DNA from: Pipra filicauda
Lineage: Eukaryota; Chordata; Aves; Passeriformes; Pipridae
Length of the DNA stretch: 64,000 bases
NCBI RefSeq assembly: GCF_003945595.2
Contig: NW_024104532.1
Span: 9,491,799-9,555,798 of the forward strand
Reading direction: 5' to 3'
Position numbers and translations under genes: made by a program. Below, one piece after another: positions 57,001-64,000 of this stretch (within the stretch, counting starts at the first letter, position 1; each line of letters opens with the position of its first letter). The notes below the pieces were generated by a model. It did no database searches, was not told where the DNA came from, and was given only the letters and a program-made list of their open reading frames with translations.

Positions 57001-57540
57001 ATCAGAGAATCATAGAATAGTTTGGGTTGAAAGGGACCTTAATCTCGTTACAACCCCCTGCCATGGTCAGGGACACCTTCCACTAGCCCAGGTTGCTCCA
57101 AGCCCCGTCCAGCCTGGCCTTGGACACTTCCAGGGATGGGGCCACAGCTTCTCTGGGCAACCTGTGCCAGGGCCTCCCCACCCTCCCAGGGAAGAATTTC
57201 TTCCTAATATCCAATTTAAACCTACTCTCTTTCTGTTTGAAGTCATTCTCCCTTGTCCTGTCACTCCGTGTCCTTGACAAAGTCCCTCTCCCACTCTCAT
57301 GGAGCCCTTTCAGGCACTGGAAGGCCACAATTAGTCAGCCCGAAGCCTTCTCTTCTCCAGGCTGAACAATCTCAATTCTCTCAGCCTTTCCTCATGGGAG
57401 AGCTGCTCCATCCCTCTGATCATCTCGGTGCCTCCTCTGGACTTGCTCCAACAGGTCCATGTCCTTCCTGTGCTGGGGATCCCAGGGCTGGATGCAGGAC
57501 TTGTCCAAATACCCAGCCAGGGGCTGCTCTCCCATCCAGG
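57001..57540 (-). mobile_element. CR1 LINE, minus strand, about 540 bp
   Basis: Plus-strand reading begins ATCAGAGAATCATAGAATAG and goes back through the ORF2 C-terminal region. Minus-strand translation of 57,083-57,328 gives CR1-type peptides (AFQCLKGLHESGRG, SRFKLDIRKKFFPGRV and RPWHRLPREAVA) in one open frame of 81 codons. It is closely related to the 62.8-63.4 kb copy and among the younger-looking ones. Confidence 0.94.
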
Positions 57541-57714
57541 TTGCAGCAGTTCAGACATTTCCCTGCAGACACCAGATCGATGGAGGGGGGTGGACAAACA
57601 CCTTCCCTAAATAGCTCCATAACAAAGGGAAAGAAAATCCATGTTCCCAGAACAGCTTTTCAGCCTCAGGGATAGATGCTGAAGGACTCGTGTTGCTGCC
57701 AGTGCACAGCCCCA

Positions 57715-58255
57715 TGGTCTCTAAAAATGACAGATGATAATTTTGTGTTACCAGAAGTGTTGCAGTGAATTTGGAGTAATTCTGTATCAGGCCTCAACTG
57801 GACAGATAAAAGTGAATTGATTACTGAACTCAGAATTAATAGTTGCTTAAACGCCCTAATTGCATTTGTTATGAGCAGAATGTGATCTTAAATTGATAAT
57901 ACATATGCAAGGCACTTCAAAGTGGTAAATTTTCCTAAGCTGAGAACAATTACAAGCAAGAAATGATTGGAGGAAAAACGGAGAGAAAATAATTTGTGTT
58001 CTAAATGAGGGTTGTTTAGGAAAACTTTGATAGATGCTGTCCCCTCCACAGCATGCACACAGATTTGCAGTCCTGGAAGATATTCTTAGCTAAGAATCTA
58101 TCATTGTTGAGGAAGAGAAAAACAAAAATAATAACAGTAATAAAAACCCAAATAGAACAAGAAGGGATTTGGTGACAAAAGCAATGAATTAACTGTTACA
58201 TAACGCAGAGACCTGGAAGGCTAATCTGGAAGAGCAGTCAATGAAAATTATGTTT
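57715..58255. promoter_or_regulatory. AT-rich, motif-dense block
   Basis: About 540 bp with AATGACAGATGATAATTTTG, TGAATTGATTACTGAAC, CCCTAATTGCATTTG, TTAAATTGATAATACATATG and GGTAAATTTTCC. There is no tandem repeat or transposon, and G+C is far below the flanks. Typical of an ancient enhancer or conserved non-coding element; conservation was not tested. Confidence 0.32.
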
Positions 58256-58639
58256 GCCAGCATTAAGGACTATTAGACACCGTGCATGTGTGTGTGTTTA
58301 CAGGCATATGTGTCAGGAGGAAAATAAATGCTGCATGTTGGGTTTAGATGAAGCTGGTGAAGAGTCTACTCTGATACTGCCAAAAAACCCAAGAAATGTC
58401 CAGCCAAAGATTCATACCTCTGGAAAAAAGCAGCCTGATGGGTCCATATCCTGGAAAGGTGATGGAAAGCTGCTTGTTCCAGCAGTAACCAGGCAGCACA
58501 TGGAATGGCAACTGGGAAACTGAAATTTTTGTACATATCTAGGACTAGAAGAAAGCTACACTGAATGGCCTCATAAGGAATGGCTGAGAGATCCTTTTAG
58601 GATGTTTGTACTTCGTGTGTGTCAGTACCTGGGGCAGTG

Positions 58640-58816
58640 GGAGAAGGGTTGCCCAGAGAAGCTGTGGCTGCCCCACCCCTGGGAGTGCTCAAGGCCACGT
58701 GGGATGGAACTCTGAGCAACCTGATCTAGTTGAAGGTGCCCCTGCCCTTGGCAGGGGGTTGGAAATGGTTGAGCTTTTAAGGTCCTTTCCACCCCAAACC
58801 ATTCTGTGACCCTATG
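58640..58816 (+). mobile_element. CR1 LINE 3' fragment
   Basis: From GGTTGCCCAGAGAAGCTGTG through GGCAGGGGGTTGGAAATGG to AAACCATTCTGTGACCCTATG. The tail is reduced to one degenerate octamer. Confidence 0.9.
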
Positions 58817-61800
58817 TAGTTAGTCAAACAAAATAGGACAACATTTCTTTAGTTGGGATGATGGATGGCAGAGAGGGGGAGACTCCCAGCACTGGGATAT
58901 AATAAAAGATGGAAGAGATGCTGCAGAACCCTGGTAGCCAGTAGAACAGCAGAGTCCCTGTGGGACCTCCCAGAGCTTGCTCACATCCGTTGCTGAGGAT
59001 ACAGTTTTCATACACTAAAAGTTACTGAAATTAGGACAAGTCAGACACTGCGAGTGGTCTGGTCTGCTTGGGGAGCTGGTTTTATGTCAGCAGTGGGCTC
59101 TCAGGAGGCCAAGTGCGAATTCAAACGCTCATGAACCCCCATGAGCAGAGGAAAGATGGTGTTTTGGAGGACAGTGACTCATTTGAAAGTTGTCGTGAAG
59201 GCAGCCAGTGAACAGAGTGCTCATCCAGCATCAATCTTACCTTCTGCCAAAATCTGAAATGCCAGGAATGATGCCTCCCATATTCCAGGCTGGGATTTCC
59301 CAGGCAGAAGTGCCTACGCTGGGCAGGGAATCAAATATCTCCATGGCACATAAAAATGCACCAGAGAGGTGACTAATCCCTGCACAGGAGACCCGTGCTG
59401 TGCAGTGTCCTCTTGGGACTTCCAGAGGGCTCTGGAGATCACAGTGGCTGTGCTGGACACTGGTCAGGCTGGTACTCAAGTCTGAGTCCTGGCCCAGCAC
59501 CCAAAAGGTTTTTGAGGAGCTCAAAGAATGAACTATGGTATAGAAAACCAGATTCCTGTGGAGCCCTAAACAAGTTCCACTTGAATGTACATCCAGAAGG
59601 ACATTATAACGGGAACTGGTCACAGCCTATGGGAAAAAGAATTCCTTAGGGAACATTCTTGAAGTAGCTGGGCTTTTGTATCTAAAAAGAGCCAATGGTT
59701 GCAGGGTGACACCAGACATGATGTTTAGATGCAAGTCCTGGGGTTGGAATTACTTCCCCCACGAGTTAATTGTTGGACAGTTTGTCTCAGGGTCAGGTCC
59801 TTGGTGTAGCTCAGCACCTCTCTATCTTCCCCTATACACCTGTAACTCAGACAACCTTGATGCAGAAATTCTGGGTGTGGACTTTCTGACCACCTCTTAC
59901 GTGCAAGGACAACTTTTCCCCCTCCTCATCCTCCCGCAGGATCCGCTGGGAGTGTGGGTTGTGGCCTCTGGATCTGGCAGTTCCTGCCATAAGCAGTATC
60001 ACCTGCAGGCTGGAGGCTTTCTCCTTTTTCCCACACAGAAGTGGCAGCTTCTTTACTGGAGGACACATTTCATCTGGGTTTCCCAAACCCCTCAGCCAAA
60101 GAGTTCTGAGCTGGCTGTTAGAGCAGAGGCTCCTGGCAGTTCTCCTTTCACATCTCCCTCCCACCAACTCCTCACCCATCATGGCACTGTGGTCCCTTGG
60201 TGGCTCTGTGACCCTATTCCAAGCAGGAGCCACCCTGGAACAAGCCACTGCAGAGCAGGAACTGATGTGAGTGGGGAAGAGGAGACAGCTGTGGGTCTCA
60301 TGATCACTGCCTGAGGCTTCAGCCCCAAAGCAGCAAAGCCTTGTGCTCCAGGGGTTCTCTCTGGGTGCATTCACTCACATGCTCTGACACACAGTCACAC
60401 ACATACAGGTGGATGCTTTCCCTGGAGCCTCTTCTGAGAGACTCTCCTATTCCCTGTTCCCTTTCCATCTTCCCAGACTCACAAACCTGTTAACAGCCTC
60501 TGCCTCAGGGTCCTGAAGGAGCCCTATGCATGCACCCTTTTTCTCATGATTATTTTTAAAGCACCATTTCTGCCTGTCGTCCTCCCCCCCAGGGTGGGGG
60601 TAACAAATCTCAGCTCTCCCAGCCCCTGGAAGAGCCACGAGGAGCCACCTCTGATGCCCCCGATGTGAACCACCATTTCCATATCTCAGAGTGTGCTCAA
60701 ACAGCTCCAGGCCAGACTTTTCAGGACAGATATCACCCAGAACAAAGAGCTGATTTTAAGTGTCAAGAGAAATGCAGACAAAGGCTCACAAGGACTGACC
60801 CTTTTTCTTCAGAGGGCTGTTATCCCCCTCCACATCCCCCTTCCCACTACTACAGCAAGGTCCACACAGGGCTTTCTCCTAAGCCTGGCTTCCATCAAAG
60901 TGACTTGTACTGAAAGTTGGTGAGTCCCAGCTGGGAAATCCAAGGGATTTCCTGAGAAAAACAGCTGTGTGAGGACATGGAAGCAAACTCATTCCTGGGC
61001 ACATGAGAACACTTGTGATGGTTTCATAATACAAATTGAGAAGGCTGAGCAGCACCCAGGAGCATCCCTGTGTGCCACACTAAGTATCCTGAGCAGGGCA
61101 TGGCTGGAAAACTACCTGTAACAGGGATTCAGCACTTCAAACTTCGGCATCCAGCTGCAGTTATGGCACTTTTAAAATGGTGAGGAGAAGTCAGTGAACC
61201 CTGTGGGGTTGTTGGGTAAGTGGTCCTGGCTTCTCCACTCAGAGTCGAGGGGGAGCAGAGCCAGTTCTGTGGTGCTGCCAGTCTTGGAGCAGCCTTGGAG
61301 CTCAGGTTCAGTGGATCCTGTGGGGCTACATGACCATGAACCATCTCAGGACCACAAGCTCCCATTTTTTTTCCACCTCTCCCAGCAGCCTGGCTGGAGC
61401 GTTCCCATGATCCGTATGGGGTGGGTGTTAATTTTTAGTGCCTGCTGTGTGGTCTGCAGTGTTTAGTTCTGGTGCCAGCAGCTCCCCGTTGCCTGCCAGG
61501 CTCCCTGGTGGGTTCTTTGAAGCGTTTGGGGCTTGAAGGGTGGCCCCCCTGATGCTAGCATGGATGGAAGGTGCCCTTACCTAAGGATGCTCCTACTTCT
61601 CCAGACAGCTCGTGTCACAGATGGCAAACAGCATCTGCACATTCACATGCACATGCAGACAGTTAAACAGCACATCCAGAATTGCTCTATTTTAGGAGTT
61701 TTCTTAATTTAAAAAATATTATGACATATTCAAGGCACGTAACAGAGATCTACCAGCAGAAATCTCAGTGCCAGCAGAAATCTCAGTACCCTGTTACTGT

Positions 61801-62080
61801 TGGGAGTGCCCAATCAATGGCAGAGACAAGCCCACTACCCTGCTGAAGGGATGAGAGGAGGTTTCTCCCTGAATCCAGCTGTTGATAGGCTCATTCCCAG
61901 AAGCAGAATGATTGATAACCCAGTTATTTGGAACCCACTAGTGGATGTATTCTTAGAAACTAGAACCTCATTTTCTCATGCTGCAAAATGTCATTTCCTA
62001 GGACTGGCTGCTCAGAAATTGGATTTTGTTCCTTGCCTTCACACCTGAGCAGCACAACAGACTGATGAATGTTAATTGTG
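58817..62080. other. Unique sequence, nothing recognised as a gene
   Basis: A 212-codon plus-strand frame (59,676-60,314) overlaps a 175-codon minus-strand one; neither has recognisable domains, and the first in-frame ATG of the plus frame lies about 40 bases in. A direct repeat at 61,753-61,788 is listed separately. No transposons. Confidence 0.5.
61753..61788 (+). repeat. 18-bp perfect two-copy repeat
   Basis: CCAGCAGAAATCTCAGTG is followed directly by CCAGCAGAAATCTCAGTA, differing only at the last base. A recent slippage duplication. Confidence 0.9.
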
Positions 62081-62084
62081 CTTT

Positions 62085-62110
62085 TTTATTTTTAATTTTA
62101 TTTTTTTTAA
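62085..62110 (-). other. A-rich segment with two polyadenylation-type hexamers (minus strand)
   Basis: On the minus strand the sequence contains AATAAA twice (complements of 62,085-62,090 and 62,097-62,102) within an A-rich run after TGCTTTAAAAAAAA. It lies 56-73 bp beyond the stop codon of the cysteine-rich frame. It could be the polyadenylation region of that gene, the A-rich tail of a retrocopy, or simply an A/T-rich tract. Confidence 0.35.
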
Positions 62111-62157
62111 AGCACCCTCAGCTGATAGTTGTTTGATTACAAATACAGTAGAGTTGA

Positions 62158-62538
62158 TCAGAGAGAGCAGCAGGACAGACTGTTGTGATGGCATAAGGTG
62201 AATCTCTCGGGGGAAGGGACCCCCAGGGAGGTTGCAGTCCCACACCTGCATTTGCCTGGCTCCTTGCTGCCCTTGACCGTGGCCACAGGATCCATTTCTC
62301 GTGTCTCTCCAGCACAGTACCTTCGTTCACACTTGCCTTTGTTGGATAAGTCCCGGGTATAGCTGCAGGGTGGCTCATTACATGGTTCATTACCGACACT
62401 ATCCCTGGCAGAGAGCGCCGTGTGCTGTGCTGGGGGTATCCCTGCTGGAAGGACACACGGCCGTGCTCTGCTGAGCTGCTCCAGGACATTATTCCACCTC
62501 ATGGCAGTGCCTCGGTGCTGGCATGTCTGGTTATCCAT
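62158..62538 (-). CDS. Candidate small cysteine-rich protein (126 codons)
   Basis: From an ATG at 62,538 (minus strand) the frame runs 126 codons to a TGA; without the ATG requirement it is open for about 187 codons, back to near 62,721. The product starts MDNQTCQHRG and has 11 cysteines, including CNEPPC, KGKCERRYC, KCRCG and a final CHHNSLSCC, spaced as in small disulphide-rich secreted proteins. No hydrophobic signal peptide is visible at this start, so a secreted protein would need an upstream exon. A good internal 3' splice site (TGTGTCCTTCCAG) ends at 62,445, so the exon might begin there. Two AATAAA hexamers follow 56-73 bp after the stop. I recognise no family; a loose resemblance to TAFA-type CxC spacing did not hold. 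A competing minus-strand frame also stays open, so this is tentative. Confidence 0.27.
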   Translation of the reverse strand: MDNQTCQHRGTAMRWNNVLEQLSRARPCVLPAGIPPAQHTALSARDSVGNEPCNEPPCSYTRDLSNKGKCERRYCAGETREMDPVATVKGSKEPGKCRCGTATSLGVPSPERFTLCHHNSLSCCSL

Positions 62539-62814
62539 TGTAATGAGGTTTTTAATTTGGGGTGTTGGGGATTTGTCTGCTCGCTCAGCGACGTGTGCCC
62601 TCTGGAACAGGCTTTCCAAGAGACACGGAGATCTAGGGAGGGGTTTTCTCCACGGAATCAAGAAGCCATTGGCTGTGTTGGGACATGTGTCTGGGGCAGA
62701 CACCAAGTCTTTCTTCCTCACCTAAATGTCCAGTCTGGGGTGTGCCCGTGGTGCTTTGGCAGGGCGGGCAGGGCTGAGGGTGGGCAGGCACCACCTGGGC
62801 TGGGGAAACCCCCA

Positions 62815-63446
62815 CTTCCAACCCAGGCTGGGGGTGAACAGATCGAGAGCAGCCCTGGGGAGAAGGACTTGGGGGTGCTGGTGGGTGAGAGGCTGGACAT
62901 GACCCAGCCATGGGCTGATCCCACAGTGTGGGCAGCAGGGGAGGGGGGAATTCTGCCCCTCTGCCCCTGTCCCCAGCACAGGACCCGCTGGAGTGAGGCC
63001 ACAGGAGGCCACCAAGTTGATTAGAGGAATGGAGCAGCTCTCCCATGAGGAAAGGCTGAGAGAATTGGGATTGTTCAGCCTGGAAAAGAGAAGATTCCAG
63101 GGTGACCTTACTGTGGCCTTCCAGTGCCTGAAGGGGCTCCATGAGAGTGGGAGAGGGACTTTGACAAGGACATGGAGTGACAGGACAAGGGAGAATGACT
63201 TCAAACAGAAAGAGAGTAGATTTAAATTGGATATTAGGATGAAATTCTTCCCTGGGAGGGTGGGGAGGCCCTGGCACAGGTTGCTCAGAGAAGCTGTGGC
63301 TGCCCCATCCCTGGAAGTGTCCAAGACCAGGTTGGATGGGGCTTGGAGCAACCTGGTCTAGTGGAAGGTGTCCCTGCCCATGGCAGGGGGTTGGACTGGA
63401 TGATCATTAAGGTCCCTTCCAACCCAGGCCACCCTGGGATTCTACA
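62815..63446 (+). mobile_element. CR1 LINE with the best-preserved ORF2 remnant
   Basis: The longest CR1 copy here. It begins inside ORF2: 62,839-62,903 encodes EQIESSPGEKDLGVLVGERL, a hallmark of the reverse transcriptase C-terminal region. An internal deletion follows, and then 62,993-63,361 stays open for 122 codons (RGMEQLSHEERLRELGLFSL, RFKLDIRMKFF and RPWHRLLREAVA). It ends GGTCCCTTCCAACCCAGGCC and a decayed tail. The endonuclease and catalytic RT parts are missing, so it cannot move itself. Confidence 0.95.
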
Positions 63447-64000
63447 GTCACACATCCCTGTGTCAGGCAGGTGGGTGCCCCACCTCTCACCTGTACACCC
63501 ACGAGTGGCCAAGAGGCACTGTTTGCCCTGCACCAGGGGCTGTAATTCTGGTAAGAGGGGCCCTACACCAGGAAAAGCGTAGTGTCCATGTGCCTCCCCA
63601 CCCCACACTGCCTCCCTTGTTGAGCCAGGTGCCTGGATTAGCCTGTAGACAAAAGCACTGCCTTTGCATGCAAGAGATGTCAGGATGGAGAAGCATCAGG
63701 GGTGGTGAGCGGGCTCCTGGTCCAGCCCACCATGGTGGGGGAGGCTCTGGAGCCAGCTTGGCAGGCAGGCACATGGACAGCACTCCTGCTGGAGACCAGT
63801 GGGGCTCTTCAGCCATGGCTTGGGGTGCACTGGGATGGGATGGGGCTGCAGCAGGTGTGCTCTGGGAGTGCCCAGAGGCACAGAGCAACCCAAGCTGCAG
63901 TGCTGGGGTCTGCACCGAGGTGGGTCCTTGAAGCATTTCCAGTGCTGCACGTCTGCGTCTGGGAGTGCATCGGTTGTTAAAGGCAGTGTGAGCATTTGGC
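63447..64000. other. Unique sequence to window end
   Basis: No repeat or gene recognised; overlapping short frames on both strands. Confidence 0.5.

Noticed and set aside
57083..57365. Independent gene calls from frames of 81-90 codons on both strands
   Set aside because: The region is a CR1 copy. The minus-strand frame is the ORF2 remnant and the plus-strand frame is its antisense shadow.
59676..60314. 212-codon plus-strand gene
   Set aside because: The frame's first codon is not ATG, it overlaps a 175-codon minus-strand frame, and it shows no domain, splice or composition evidence.
62158..62538. Assignment of the cysteine-rich frame to the TAFA (FAM19A) family
   Set aside because: Only a loose CxC spacing resemblance was seen. 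The residues that follow it in TAFA proteins and the later conserved cysteines do not match.
62633..63351. Minus-strand frames of 209-214 codons over the CR1 copy
   Set aside because: They are antisense to the CR1 ORF2 remnant and have no independent support.

Overview
The window looks like a piece of a bird genome, or less likely another sauropsid genome. The main evidence is 15 truncated CR1 LINE copies. Most end in the CR1-type 3' tail of repeated ATTCTGTG/ATTCTATG octamers, and the larger ones keep remnants of the end of the CR1 ORF2 reading frame. Base composition is moderately GC-rich, interspersed repeats are sparse, and there are two CpG islands. There are no operons, no tRNA or rRNA genes, and no protein family that I can name apart from the CR1 remnants. 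The window reads as intergenic or intronic DNA carrying regulatory-looking islands.

Layout. 1-15.2 kb has no recognisable transposon. It holds a candidate 41-bp exon (687-727), a CpG island (4.98-6.08 kb) and a tract with coding-like reading frames around 13.2-14.4 kb. 15.3-34.3 kb carries scattered CR1 copies between long unique stretches, with AT-rich homeodomain-type blocks near 11.7, 23.6 and 28.3 kb and a candidate terminal coding exon with a strong 3' splice site at 29,481-29,639. 34.3-43.1 kb is nearly repeat-free.

43.1-45.8 kb is the most structured part. A roughly 330-350-bp tandem duplication has one copy interrupted by a 379-bp solo-LTR-like insertion (TG...CA ends, 5-bp target duplication), and the other copy preserves the empty site. 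Next come a 21/22-bp minisatellite, a CpG island with two CTCF-type cores facing each other in an inverted repeat, a 12-bp minisatellite, and a 41-bp minisatellite of about 25 units. The long open frames here are produced by the repeats and are not genes.

45.8-64 kb contains more CR1 copies (49.6, 51.8, 53.2, 56.9-57.5, 58.6 and 62.8-63.4 kb), AT-rich conserved-element-like blocks near 49.3, 55 and 58 kb, and a cysteine-rich open frame on the minus strand (62,158-62,538) followed by A-rich sequence with polyadenylation-type hexamers.

No complete gene can be assembled. All exon calls are single-site predictions from splice signals and open frames, and conservation could not be tested from one sequence. 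If the window has a job, the best reading is cis-regulation: a candidate boundary element at 44.5 kb, CpG-island promoters at 5.5 and 44.6 kb, and several possible enhancer blocks.
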